From Cepaea nemoralis (Eukaryota; Mollusca; Gastropoda; Stylommatophora; Helicidae): DNA of 64,000 bases. The stretch's first letter is position 1, and each line of letters starts with the position of its first letter. Shown here in pieces: positions 1-9,491 of this stretch. The notes beneath the pieces were generated by a model. It was not told the DNA's origin. It searched no databases and saw only the letters and a program-made list of their open reading frames with translations. The position numbers and the translations under genes were made by a program. The stretch lies in assembly GCA_014155875.1 (NCBI GenBank), contig JACEFZ010014478.1, forward strand, positions 247,001 to 311,000. The letters are read 5' to 3'.

Positions 1-175
1 AAGACTGAGCATGGAATAAACTGTCACACAACCTGATCTTTCCAATACTTCAGTATTTGTGATCTTGTCTTGCCACTTAATACCAAGAATTCTTTGCAGA
101 CACCGCATATGAAAGCTGTTTAAATTGTTCTCTTGGTGTGAGTAAGTTAGATGTTTAATATGTTACATAGAATAC
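1..175 (-). mobile_element. LINE fragment, C-terminal part of RT ORF (RTE-like), cut by window edge
   Basis: The minus strand reads in one frame through SFHMRCLQRILGIKWQDKI and then TNTEVLERSG. I recognise this as the conserved region after the reverse transcriptase domain in RTE-like non-LTR retrotransposons of animals. The fragment runs off the left edge, so its 3' end is not visible. Upstream coding sequence is lost beyond about position 175. It is a dead fragment. Confidence 0.75.
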
Positions 176-463
176 TGTACTGCTTTTGATTCTGTAAATC
201 ACATATCCAATCGATCAAAAGTCATTACCCAAAGAGTAATTTATTGTTAAGACACATTTAAGGAATTGCAACCAAGTTTTAAGTTCCTTGAAATATCTTG
301 AATACGTAAAACACGAAGTCTCTGCCGAATCATGGTATCTGTGAAGACAATAGGCTTAGGTTTCCACGGAATCCTGATTATAGTGTGTATTTTGCAAGGG
401 ATAATTATATCAACATTTTATCAATTGTTTGAAACATATTATCAATTGTACTATAAATTATAT
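176..463. other. Unassigned A/T-rich spacer
   Basis: Nothing firmly recognised. A short plus-strand stretch near 180-200 reads AFDSVNH, which resembles RT motif A of LINEs, but the following frame gives no further support. Confidence 0.3.
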
Positions 464-572
464 TTGCTTCTGCTGCTTCTTCTTCTTCTTCTTCTTCTTC
501 TTCTTCTTCTTCTTCTTCTTCTTCTTCTTCTTCTTCTTCTTCTTCTTCTTCTTCTTCTTCTTCTTCTTCTTC

Positions 573-604
<32 letters not shown>

Positions 605-645
605 CTTCTTCTTCTTCTTCTTCTTCTTCTTCTTCTTCTTCTTCT
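464..645. repeat. (TTC)n microsatellite
   Basis: About 180 bp of nearly pure TTC/CTT triplets with one TAC interruption. It gives poly-Leu, poly-Phe and poly-Glu open frames, which are artefacts. Purine/pyrimidine mirror tracts of this type can form triplex DNA (general knowledge). Confidence 0.98.
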
Positions 646-651
646 CCGTGA

Positions 652-2168
652 AGGGATGTGTAGTCGGTGGGGGATGTACGTGTGTGTGAGGGATGTGTGT
701 GTGTGTGTGTGGGGGGGGGGGGATATTTGGGAGGATTATTGGAAGTATGTGGGTGTTGGTGGGTAGGGTGTGTGGGTAGGGAATTTGTATTTGGGTGGGT
801 GAATGGGTGTGTAGGAGACTGTGTGGGTTGAGGGATGGGTGTGTAATGGGTGTGGGGGATGAGTGTAGGGGTGTCTGTAAATGGGATATGTCTGTGTGGG
901 TGGGAGTGTGTGAGTGTGGATGGGGTAAATGTGAGTGGGTGGAGGATGTATGTGTGGGTGGTGAGGATGTTTGTAGGTGGGGGATGTGTGGGTGGGTGGG
1001 GAGATGTGTGTGTGGGTGAGAGATGTATCGGTGGGGATGTGTATGAGGAATGCATGTGGGGGATGTGTGTGTGTGTGGGGGGGGAATGTGTTTATGGGTG
1101 GAGTTTTGTGTGGGAGGGGAGATGTGTGAGAGGTAGGGGAGGTGTGGGATATGCAGGTGGATGACGGATGTATATGAGGATGGGGGATGTGTGTTTTGCT
1201 GGGTGGTTGGGGTGTATGTGGGTGGGAGGGTATATGAGAGATGCATGTGTTGATGGGCAGGTGGGTGATGTGTGGGTGTGAGTGGTTGATGGATGAGTAC
1301 GTGAGTGGGTGGATGTGTGTGAGAGATGAGTGTATCGTTGGGGGGATGTGTGTGTTTGTGGGAAGATGTGTGTGAGCGGCGGATGTGTGTGGGTAGAGTA
1401 TATGTGGGTGGTGGGTGTGTGTGGGTGGGAGGTGTGTGTTTTGGGTGTTTATGGGTGGGGGGTATGTGTGGGCAGGTGAGGAGATGTGTTTGTGGGTGGG
1501 GATGTGTGTATAGGTGGAGGATGTGTAGTTGAGAGGTGGCGGATATTGGGTGGATGAGTGGATGTAGGTTGGCTGATGTGTGTTTGGGTGGGTGGGGAAA
1601 ATTGTGAGGGTGCAGGATGTATGTATGGATAGGTGCGGGATGTGTGGGGTGACGGGGGTATATGTGTGTGGTTTTGTGATGTGTGTTTTGCCGGGTGGTT
1701 GCGGGTGTGTGGGTGGGTGGTGGAGAATATGTGGGTGGATGTGTGCGTGTCGGTTATGGGATGGGTGGGGGATGTATGTGTGGGTGGGGAAATGTGTGTG
1801 GTTGGGGGATCGGTGATTGGGTGGCGGCATGTATGTTTGCCTGAGTCTGTGTGAGTGCGTGGAGGTATGTGTGGGTGGGTGGGAGTGTGATGTGTGTTTT
1901 GCCGGGTGGTTGCGGGTGTGTGGGTGGGTGGTGGAAAATATGTGGGTGGATGTTTGCGTGTCGGCTATGGTATGGGTGGGGGATGTATGTGTGGGTGGGG
2001 AAATGTGTGTGGGTGGGGGATCGGTGGTTGGGTGGCGGCATGTATGTTTGCCTGAGTCCGTGTGAGTGCGTGGAGGTATGTGTGGGTGGGTGTGGGTGTG
2101 GTTGGTGGGGGATGTGTGGGTGGCTAAGGGATGTGTGGGTGGCTGCGAGGTGTGAGGGTGGATGGGGG
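652..2168 (+). repeat. G-rich GTGGGTGGGG-type minisatellite
   Basis: About 1.5 kb of degenerate tandem sequence built from GGATGTGTG and GTGGGTGGGG words, with strong G/C strand asymmetry and frequent GGG runs. A period of about 210 bp is visible at 1676-1885 and 1888-2085, both carrying TTTTGCCGGGTGGTTGCGGG. The open frames on both strands (Val/Gly/Cys-rich or His/Pro/Thr-rich) are composition artefacts. A related array is at 63285-63560. Confidence 0.95.
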
Positions 2169-2267
2169 TTGTGTCTCAAAACATTGCAATATGCACTGTT
2201 TATGTTTACAACTTTCATTTGACAATGTTTTTTTTTCCCCCATGTGAATGTACCATGCGTAATATGC
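2169..2267. repeat. Core segment shared by the two G-rich minisatellites
   Basis: The block containing GTTTATGTTTACAAC, TTCATTT and ACAATGTTT recurs at about 63577-63650, again directly after a GTGGGTGGGG-type array. The shared core shows that array plus core is one dispersed repeat family and not two chance G-rich tracts. Confidence 0.75.
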
Positions 2268-2545
2268 ACACTCCCAGGCAAACATACATGCACCCACCCA
2301 CGCATCCCCCACCAACGTACATCCCCCACCTGCATACATCGCCCCACCCACCGACCCCCAATCACCCATCCCCCAACCACACATCACTTAACCAATCATC
2401 TCCCACCTACACAACCCTTACCCACACATATACATCCCCACCCACACACATCTCCCCACCCATACACATACCCCCACACACCCACACATTTCCACCCACC
2501 AACACATCCGTCTTCCACAAACACACATCTCCCACAGACGCAGGG
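2268..2545 (-). repeat. C-rich arm, inverted relative to the G-rich minisatellite
   Basis: CACCCACCCACGCATCCCCC-type sequence is the complement-sense counterpart of the 652-2168 array. With the core between them this makes an imperfect inverted arrangement (long G-rich arm, core of about 100 bp, short C-rich arm). Confidence 0.85.
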
Positions 2546-2603
2546 AGTCGCAGGGGGAGACTAAAAGAGAAGATCCTGAATAATTTGACATCATGGAATA
2601 GCG

Positions 2604-3622
2604 CAGGCGTCACCAAACTACGGCCAGCGGGCCGCATCAGGCCCGCGACGTAATTTCATTCGGCCCCGGTACTCGAACTTGCTTGATATGACGTATGGAG
2701 CACGAGAGGTTGTGATACAATTTAAATGATATGTAACAGTGAGGGATTCTAGGTTAGGAGTAAAGAGTTAAGGAATGCTGCGCATTCCTTGACTAGGGGG
2801 AAAACCATAGTGAACGTGTGTGCACGAATGAAGAAGGGTATCTAGGAAAACACACACGTCACTTGGGGGCCAGCGGGAACAGATGTCAACACCAAGAAGG
2901 GAGTCTCCATCATATGTGCTGAGCTAGAATGATTCATCAATAAAATCCTTTTCTAACAACGCGAAGACTGACTTGTCTGGTGCTATACGTTCACGATCAT
3001 AGCCTTTGTGTGTAGCACTGTCACAGATATCTTGAAAGCCAAATATCAGTTTCACAAATCTCACTAACCGTTTTTGCTGCTTAGTTTGTGAGATTCGGAT
3101 ATGTGCACACAATGGTCTGATGTAACTATCGTTTTGCTAACGTCGCCTTCTTTGCTAACTATTTAAAAGCAAATAAATATGTTGGTTGTCTTTGTTTTTT
3201 TTTTATGCATTGCACGCCACTCACCCATGATTAACTTAGATTTTCGAGATTTTTACCAGAGCTTTTGTTCTGGTTTGCAAGTATTGTTAAAGTTAGTTGC
3301 ATATCCTTTACAGGACGTTTGCAGTCAACACCAGCATTTTTTGCTGTTGTTGATGTCTTGGAAAGTTTACGTTCAGTAGCTTGTTGTTGCTTTCTGAACA
3401 CCATACCATACCCATACCATAGCGTAAAAAAACCAGCGCAACGCGCTCTGCTGCCAAATCGCGCGCAGCTGTGTTTCGAACGCGGGTATACGGAATTACG
3501 AATCACGTCGGTAAGACCTTCGCCACGGAGCAGCGTAAGTATTGTACAGAATAATTATCCGGCCCGCGCTCGTTATTTTGTCAATTAACTGGCCCGCCGT
3601 GAAAAAAGTTTGGTGACCCCTG
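2604..3622. mobile_element. Non-autonomous hAT DNA transposon with terminal inverted repeats
   Basis: The left end CAGGCGTCACCAAACT and the right end, which reads inward on the minus strand as CAGGGGTCACCAAACT, form terminal inverted repeats, followed inward by GC-rich GGCCCGC sequence at both ends. This is the classic end of the Charlie/ZBED-like hAT group. The flanks GAATAGCG (2596-2603) and GCATAGAG (3623-3630) match at 6 of 8 positions, as an aged 8-bp hAT target duplication would. There is no transposase ORF in the 1.02-kb element, so it would depend on an autonomous partner. A SINE-A copy lies inside. Confidence 0.85.
3299..3535 (-). mobile_element. SINE-A copy inside the hAT element
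   Basis: On the minus strand the tRNA-like head, with B-box-like GTTCGAAACAC near 3470-3485, lies at the high-coordinate end. It is followed by the family body AGAAAGCAAC...CTACTGAACGT and the 3' block ending CCTGTAAAGGATATGC. It belongs to the family seen complete at 3740-3978 and 22440-22682. Confidence 0.8.
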
Positions 3623-3739
3623 GCATAGAGGAAGATCAGTATCAGAAATGGTTTGTAGTACATAATACAGCAGGCTATGGACAAACTTAATCACCAATGC
3701 CACACGGTATATTTTTTTTTCATTCGTATATCCTTCACG

Positions 3740-3978
3740 CCGGCTTCCTGGCCTAGAGGTTAGCGACTGTTCTCTGTAATCTCGTATTCCCTCGTAAGGA
3801 ACGTGACGACGGTGAGAATCAGCAGTGGTTCGAATCGCGTCGGTAACTTAGGGGTATGTGAGCCGGACGCTCAGAAAGCAGTGGCAGACTACTGAGCGTA
3901 ATCTTGCCAAGAAATCAACAATCAGCTGAAAGATGCTGATGTTGACAGCAATGTCCTGTAAAGGATATGCAAACAATA
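3740..3978 (+). mobile_element. SINE-A, tRNA-derived SINE, full length
   Basis: The head has an A-box-like TGGCCTAGAGGTTAGCG and a B-box-like GGTTCGAATCGC, the internal RNA polymerase III promoter layout of tRNA-derived SINEs. The body carries CTCAGAAAGCAGTGGCAGAC and CTACTGAGCGTAATCTTGCC. The 3' part has ATGCTGATGTTGACAGCAAT and CCTGTAAAGGATATGCAAAC. About ten copies or pieces occur in the window in both orientations. It has no coding capacity; spread would depend on a LINE (general knowledge of SINEs). Confidence 0.88.
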
Positions 3979-3980
3979 AG

Positions 3981-4410
3981 GAGAAGGAAAACGGGGGAGG
4001 GGAATGTTTAGTTGCGCAATAGTATATCACATCTGAAATACCCATTGCTTAAAAGAGAGCTAGAGAAGAGAAGGAAAACGGGGGAGGGGAATGTTTAGTT
4101 GCGCAATAGTATATCACATCTGAAATACCCATTGCTTAAAAGAGAGCTAGAGAAGAGAAGGAAAACGGGGGAGGGGAATGTTTAGTTGCGCAATAGTATA
4201 TCACATCTGAAATACCCATTGCTTAAAAGAGAGCTAGAGAAGAGAAGGAAAACGGGGGAGGGGAATGTTTAGTTGCGCAATAGTATATCACATCTGAAAT
4301 ACCCATTGCTTAAAAGAGAGCTAGAGAAGAGAAGGAAAACGGGGGAGGGGAATGTTTAGTTGCGCAATAGTATATCACATCTGAAATACCCATTGCTTAA
4401 AAGAGAGCTA
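3981..4410. repeat. 87-bp tandem repeat, about 5 copies
   Basis: Units starting GAGAAGGAAAACGGGGGAGG recur at 3981, 4068, 4155, 4242 and 4329, a constant 87-bp period with almost no divergence. The lack of differences suggests recent expansion. The array begins exactly at the 3' end of the SINE-A copy. Confidence 0.97.
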
Positions 4411-5164
4411 CTACAGTTTCTATAATGCTAATTTTATTTATTTTTTTGTTCACTTACATCCCCCCCCCCCCCCCCCCCCATTTCTGCCATTCACTAAGTT
4501 TATTTTTATTTATTTTTATTTTTGTTTTTGTTTTTAAAGCCAGGAGCAATTTTCGATGGTTAGTTAGTAAGTTGATAGGGTGGAGGTGGAGACTACTCTT
4601 AGGTAAAATTAAGAACCACATGGAGCGTTTTAATCTGGCGTAGTGACACAAGACAGAGCCGAGGCCGAAAAGTAGTTTCTGTGTAATGGGAAATCACACT
4701 GAGTATTGTTTTGCACTCCGTACTCCTTCACCGAATCGATGAATGATTTTTTGTTTTCTTTTCCATCTATGTTTGTCTGCCTGTGTATATGTCTGTTTTT
4801 CTGTATGTTAATCAAACCGTTCTACTCACCTGACCACCCGTCTGACTGCCTTTCTTGCTTGTCTCACTACTTCCTGCAGATCCGTCTTTCGCAGTGGAAT
4901 GTCGATGTATGAGGGCGTCTGAGTACTCGTTTGAGATTTCTAGCCGTCTGTCCGTCCGTCCGTCTGTCCGTCTGTCTGTGTATATATGTTTGTCCTTTTC
5001 TGTTCTTTAACTCTATGTGCATCTTCCATCTGATGATATCCATGAGCCTTAATATATCTTCCTCTTCTTTTTCTGCGTTCATCCGGAGTGTGTGTGTGTG
5101 TTTTTTTTTTTTCAAACTTAATTGTGGTGTGTCTCGTTATGCACCCTTGGGCCAAAACCCTTAG
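4411..5164. other. Pyrimidine-rich spacer with homopolymer C tract
   Basis: No gene recognised. It contains a run of about 20 C at 4460-4479, TTTATTTTTATTT low-complexity sequence, and CT/TCTG-rich sequence with CCGTCCGTCCGTCTGTCCG near 4950. The open frames on both strands are low-complexity. Confidence 0.7.
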
Positions 5165-6020
5165 GCCAACACATCCGACTTTAGCGGGCGTTTTCTTTTA
5201 AACCAGGCTAGCCGTCCTGAGGAAGGAGGTGGGTGGGTGGGGGGGGGGGGAGGGCTCTCACTGTTGTGGTCTGCCGGTCAGCCCTCAAAGGAAGGTAGGT
5301 GCAGTCCATGGGCATTTAACGCCATCCAAGGAGGCTTTCATAATTGCAGAGCCGATACATAGCGCACTGGTACCGGGCTCACCCAGGTAATCGCCACGTC
5401 CTGCAAATGGCTGCTTTAATTTCTCACTTCCATGTATTGGGCAGTTCGTTCGCCACAGGCCGCTCCCCACACAAACTAGGAACGGTCGGTCTGCAGACGA
5501 CATCCACTCAGCGATCTTTCGGTTCAGACGTGGGCTGGACGCTGTGCCCGGAAGACTAGATAGTCAGAGCTGTTCCAGGCATGAGGAACATTTCACTCGG
5601 ACGTTTTTGCGTTGTGCCAATTTATTTGCAACCTTCATTCCGGCACATCCGACTTCTGCGGGCGTTTTTTAATCATATTAGCCTTCCTGGGGGTTTCCAT
5701 GGACATTCTGTTGTGGTGTCACCCACATCTCAGATGGTCAAGGTAGAACGGCCAAAGACGTCACGGTCAACCCTCAAGGAAAGGCAGGGGCAGACCATGA
5801 ACATTCCCCACCATCCATGTAGACATCCATAATTGCAGAGCCGGCACACTGCGCTCTGGTATTGGGCTCACCCAAGGAATCGTCACGTTCTGCTCATGGT
5901 TGCTTTAATTCCTCACTTCCATGTATTGGGTATCTCGTTCGCCACGGGCTGTTCCTCAAGCAACCCAGGAACCGTCAGTCTGCGGACGACATCCATTCAG
6001 CAAGCTTTCATTTCGGACTT
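5165..6020. repeat. Two copies of a repeat with a period of about 475 bp
   Basis: Two diverged copies (about 5165-5565 and 5637-6020) share CACATCCGACTT.GCGGGCG, CATAATTGCAGAGCCG, GGGCTCACCCA and CTCACTTCCATGTATTGGG in the same order. They are GC-richer than most of the window and lie beside the 28S rRNA fragment, so a ribosomal spacer origin is possible but unproven. They could equally be LINE 5' monomers. Reading frames here are short and not conserved between copies. Confidence 0.75.
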
Positions 6021-6235
6021 CCACGTAATGGATTCGCTAGTCAAGCGTTCCATTTCGTGTTAATGAGACAACATCAACTCAGCAAGCTTTTGCTTCGGAC
6101 TTCCACGTAATGGATTCGCTAGCCAAGCGTTCCTTTTCGTGTTAATGAGACGACATATACTCAGTAAGCTTTCGCTTCGGACTTCCACGTAATGTATTCG
6201 CTAGCCAAGCGTTCCATTTCGTGTTAATGTGCCAT
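5985..6235. repeat. 82-83 bp tandem repeat, 3 copies
   Basis: CTTCCACGTAATGGATTCGC recurs at about 6018, 6101 and 6183 (last copy with one change), each preceded by AGCAAGCTTT-like sequence and followed by CAAGCGTTCC and TTTCGTGTTAATG. The array grows out of the end of the second 475-bp copy. Confidence 0.92.
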
Positions 6236-6249
6236 TTCTCCACCTTTCA

Positions 6250-6819
6250 TTTCGCTCACTCAGTGAGTTTTTTATAGAGACTTGCATCGTAACCATTGCT
6301 TGCGATTGGGACGATGTTTCATCTTTAGTAACGCTCACGAAGTAGGCTACATGTGCTGCTGGCTCAGCACCTTACCTCCATGCAGCAAAGAGCGAGTAAC
6401 GGCCAGCCCTCTCATCCTGGGGATCCCTTATATCCCTCGGCTGAGAGCCGTAGAGCAGGTATCTGGACTAAGCATGTAGCAGTCTCAGCATCTCACCTCC
6501 ATTTTGGGCCCGGCCCTCACATCCGGAGGATATTGACCAAAAGGCGTTCGGCCTTATCCCTCAGCTGAGAGCCGTAGAATATGTCTGGACCAAGAATGTA
6601 GTGGCATCGTGCGCCTGATTCGGACTTTGGTACAACAGAGTTGCTTATCCCTAGCGTTTGACTGTCCGTCCCTAGTCTACCTGCAAGGCAGCAGGTATGT
6701 GTCTCTCTTGGTCTGGTTCCTATCCATTGACCTGTCCCACATGGTAGCTGTGCTACCGACGGCATAGCTCTTGGGGTCATTGTAACACGCAAGCCCTTCT
6801 ACCACGACAAGGTGGAGAC
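6250..6819 (-). mobile_element. Putative non-LTR retrotransposon 5' leader joined to 28S rRNA
   Basis: Reading the minus strand away from the 28S fragment, the sequence begins CCTTGTCGTGGTAGAAGGGC and continues with TTGCGTG, ACAATGACCCC and GAGCTATGCCGTCGG. This resembles the conserved leader at the 5' end of some animal non-LTR retrotransposons, as I recall it from fish genomes; I cannot name the clade. A 91-codon minus-strand frame starts at 6792 but has no recognised domain. No LINE body follows. Confidence 0.45.
6358..6600. repeat. Tandem duplication, unit about 124 bp, within the LINE-like leader
   Basis: Two copies share CAGCA.CT.ACCTCCAT at the start and CCCTC.GCTGAGAGCCGTAG near the end, with intervening sequence aligned in order. 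Confidence 0.8.
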
Positions 6820-6821
6820 AC

Positions 6822-6897
6822 GTCAGAGGGGTAGTGGTATTTCAATTGCACTTGCGCTCCCACCTATGCTACACCCTTCATGTGTTTTCACAAAGTT

Positions 6898-6933
<36 letters not shown>

Positions 6934-6944
6934 CGCTGATTCTA

Positions 6945-6994
<50 letters not shown>

Positions 6995-6995
6995 T

Positions 6996-7033
<38 letters not shown>

Positions 7034-8182
7034 TATGACGAGGCATTTGGCTACCTTAAGAAGGTCATAGTTACTCCCGCCGTTTCCCCACGCTTGGTTG
7101 AATTTCTTCACTTTGACATTCAGAACACTGGGCAGAAATCACATTGCGTCATCACCGGGTGACGGCCGTCGCAATGCTTTGTTTTAATTAGACAGTTGGA
7201 TTCCCCTGGTCCGTACCAGTTCTGGGTTGTCTGTCGAATGTCAGCCGACTTGAACGACGTCGGGGAGACGCCGCCACATAGATGGGGCGGTTCACGGGGA
7301 GGTTGCAGCCACGTTCCGAGCTCGGCCGGCCCGCCGACTAGCGCCGGTGGCCTCGCCCAGCCCGGGCCCATCCCAGCCCCGCTTCGTACTCCGTCCTGAC
7401 TGACCCAGCCGTCAGAGCCAATCCTTTTCCCGAAGTTACGGATCCAATTTGCCGACTTCCCTTACCTACATTGTTCTATCGACTAGAGGCTGTGCACCTC
7501 GGAGACCTCCTGCGGATACGGGTACGGCCTGACACGAAATTCACATCGTCTCCGTGGGGTTTTCAATGGCCGATGGGATCGCACCGGACACCGCAAGAGC
7601 CGCGGTGCTTTACGGAACCGCTGTCACTATCTCCGGGCGAGCCGATTCCAGGGATGTGGCTCCTTACAAAGAAAAGAGAACTCTTCCTGGGGCTTCCGCA
7701 GACCCCCCCCCCCCCTCCTCTTCGTTTGCGTTACCGCACGTGGCCCCTGAGGACCACTCTCCGTGTCCAGGTTCGGGAATATTAACCCGATTCCCTTTCG
7801 ATAGCTGCGGCAGACTCAGAACGGACAGACAGTATATATAGTGTCCCGTGGTCAAAACAGAGTTGTAGGACCGACTGACCCATGTTCAACTGCTGTTCAC
7901 ATGGAACCTTTCACTTCAGTCTTCAAAGTTCTCGTTTGAATATTTGCTACTACCACCAAGATCTGCACCCGGGGCGGCTCCACCCAGGATCACTCCCCAG
8001 GCTTCCCGCTCACCCCGACGGCCCTCCAACTCGCCTCGGAATTGTCCTTATGAGTGACCGATTGCCGGGATGTCCCGGTATAGGTCCTACGCACGAGTGC
8101 AATCCATTTTCAGGGCTGCTGGATTCCGCTGGTGAGTTGATTCACACTCCTTAGCGGGTTCCGACTTTCATAGCCACCGCCC
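6822..8182 (-). rRNA. Partial 28S ribosomal RNA fragment (likely pseudogene copy)
   Basis: The minus strand matches the middle part of animal 28S rRNA in correct order. Landmarks, 5' to 3' on the minus strand, are AGGAGTGTGAATCAACTCACC (here given in two parts: AGGAGTGTGA, ATCAACTCACC), GCAGATCTTGGTGGTAGTAG, TTCAAACGAGAACTTTGAAG, GAACATGGGTCAGTCGGTCC, CAAAGCATTGCGACGGCCG, GTGATTTCTGCCCAGTGTTC and AAGGTAGCCAAATGCCTCGT, ending near GAAATACCACTA. Both ends of 28S are missing. A run of 12 C sits at about 7706-7717 and many substitutions lie in normally fixed positions. The R2 and R1 retrotransposon target sites are present and uninterrupted. It is embedded between LINE-derived pieces, so I read it as a relocated fragment and not a working rDNA unit. 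Confidence 0.92.
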
Positions 8183-8345
8183 AACCCGAATATTTGAACT
8201 GATGCACTTGCCCCAAAACAACATCATTGACTTTAATTGTACATTTATGCACGATCTGTGTCTCTGATATCACCATGGCTTCGGTCTTCTTATTATTCAA
8301 GTCAAGGCCTATTTTTGTATTATTTTCTACAACTACTGTAACTAT

Positions 8346-8559
8346 CGCTCAGAAAGCAATGGCAAACTACTGAGCGTAATCTTGCCAAGAAATCAACAAT
8401 CAGCTGAAAGATGCTGATGTTGACAGCGATGTCCTGTAAAGGATATGCAAAAAACAAAAAAAAAACACGATAACTATACTTTCTTGTAGGTCTTTCTGAT
8501 TTGTTGCTACAAAGACGGTGTCATTAGTATACAGTAAGTTATTTATATTATCTCCACTT

Positions 8560-8620
<61 letters not shown>

Positions 8621-8731
8621 ACACACACAAACTACTGAGCGTAATCTTGCCAAGAAATCAACAATCAGCTGAAAGATGCTGATGTTGACAGCGATGTCCT
8701 GTAAAGGATATGCGAAAAAGAAAAAAAAAAC
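8346..8731 (+). mobile_element. 5'-truncated SINE-A inserted in the LINE, with an internal tandem duplication
   Basis: The SINE starts at GCTCAGAAAGCAATGGCAAA and ends with an A-rich tail at about 8730. It is flanked by a perfect 11-bp target duplication ACTGTAACTAT at 8335-8345 and 8732-8742. The block CTACTGAGCG...GTAAAGGATATGC plus the LINE sequence and a (CA)n tract occurs twice (about 8368-8630 and 8630-8870), so a segment of about 263 bp was duplicated after insertion. Confidence 0.85.
8563..8629. repeat. (CA)n microsatellite
   Basis: About 67 bp of CA dinucleotides, at the same place relative to the LINE sequence as the next tract; the two tracts are probably duplicates. Confidence 0.97.
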
Positions 8732-8825
8732 ACTGTAACTATACTTTCTTGTAGGTCTTTCTGATTTGTTGCTACAAAGACGGTGTAATTAGTATACAGT
8801 AAGTTATTTATATTATCTCCACTTA

Positions 8826-8885
<60 letters not shown>

Positions 8886-8980
8886 ACACATATACACACA
8901 CAAACATGGACACAAACACATACACACATACGCACACATAAATACACATACAAACTTATGCACGCACGCACACACACACA

Positions 8981-9027
<47 letters not shown>

Positions 9028-9034
9028 ACATACA
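8826..9034. repeat. (CA)n microsatellite, interrupted
   Basis: About 210 bp of CA-rich repeat with TACACA, AAACA and GCACGCACG interruptions. The Cys/Val frames on the minus strand are artefacts. Confidence 0.97.
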
Positions 9035-9234
9035 CACTCTACGCGAATATTGTTATAAAAGAAAACAAGACATTGATTATGGAAAGATAAACACATCTTG
9101 ACGATAGCCCTAGAGACCTCCAAATCAGGATCAAGTAACTTAAGAGTTTCGTGAGAATAGACAAATCTCCTAATATGTGTAGCTTACTTAATTAAAACGC
9201 ATACGCATGAAATCACAATTGCAAGAATATATAA

Positions 9235-9471
9235 CCGGCGCGTTATAATTTTTGGGCATGTTATGAGAAGAAATGAATTGGAGAACTTGGTGACAACTGG
9301 CAAGATCGAAGGGAGGAGACCAAAGGGATGACCAAGAATTAAATACATGGATGGCTTGGCCACATGGCATGGTCGAGACAGAAACACGGAGCTGATCGAC
9401 GACTCTGGTGATCGAGTGAGATGGCAAAACATGACCGCCCATGCTTATCGGCATGGCACATGATGGATGGA
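9235..9471 (+). mobile_element. LINE-A 3' end fragment (RTE-like)
   Basis: Plus strand encodes FGHVMRRNELENLVTTGKI, then a run corresponding to the GR.R.KYLDGLATWHGRDRN block and a terminus ending just before ATGGCACATGATGGATGG. The same 3' end is seen at 23935-24190, 30780-31020, 36955-37200 and 58800-59085. A stop (TGA) interrupts the GRPR region. Only the last 240 bp remain. Confidence 0.8.
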
Positions 9472-9491
9472 TAACCGGCGCCAACTTAAAT

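Larger units (their letters stand above)
8183..8825 (-). mobile_element. RTE-like LINE reverse transcriptase fragment, split by a SINE and fused to 28S
   Basis: The minus-strand piece at 8742-8825 encodes GDNINNLLYTNYTVFVATNQ then KDLQESIV, the region around the RT catalytic box; the usual YADD is YTNY here and YTND in the duplicate at 8466-8562. After the SINE, 8183-8334 continues with ENNTKIGLDLNNKKTEAMVI, then HKCTIKVNDVV and QVHQFKYSG. These are consecutive segments of RTE-like RTs. The expected next residues (LGS...) are replaced by 28S sequence. The catalytic aspartates are damaged, so it is inactive. Confidence 0.82.

Noticed and set aside
180..330. Plus-strand RT motif AFDSVNH next to the minus-strand LINE end
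   Set aside because: Only seven residues match and the following frame has stops and no RT motifs; too weak to call an inverted LINE.
332..1830. Long open frames on both strands (poly-Leu, poly-Glu, His/Pro/Thr-rich and Gly/Val/Cys-rich)
   Set aside because: They are translations of the (TTC)n tract and the G-rich minisatellite; all frames of such repeats stay open. No start context, domain or splice signal supports a gene.
7120..7855. Open frames on both strands inside the 28S fragment
   Set aside because: They lie within rRNA sequence; GC-rich rRNA commonly gives such frames.
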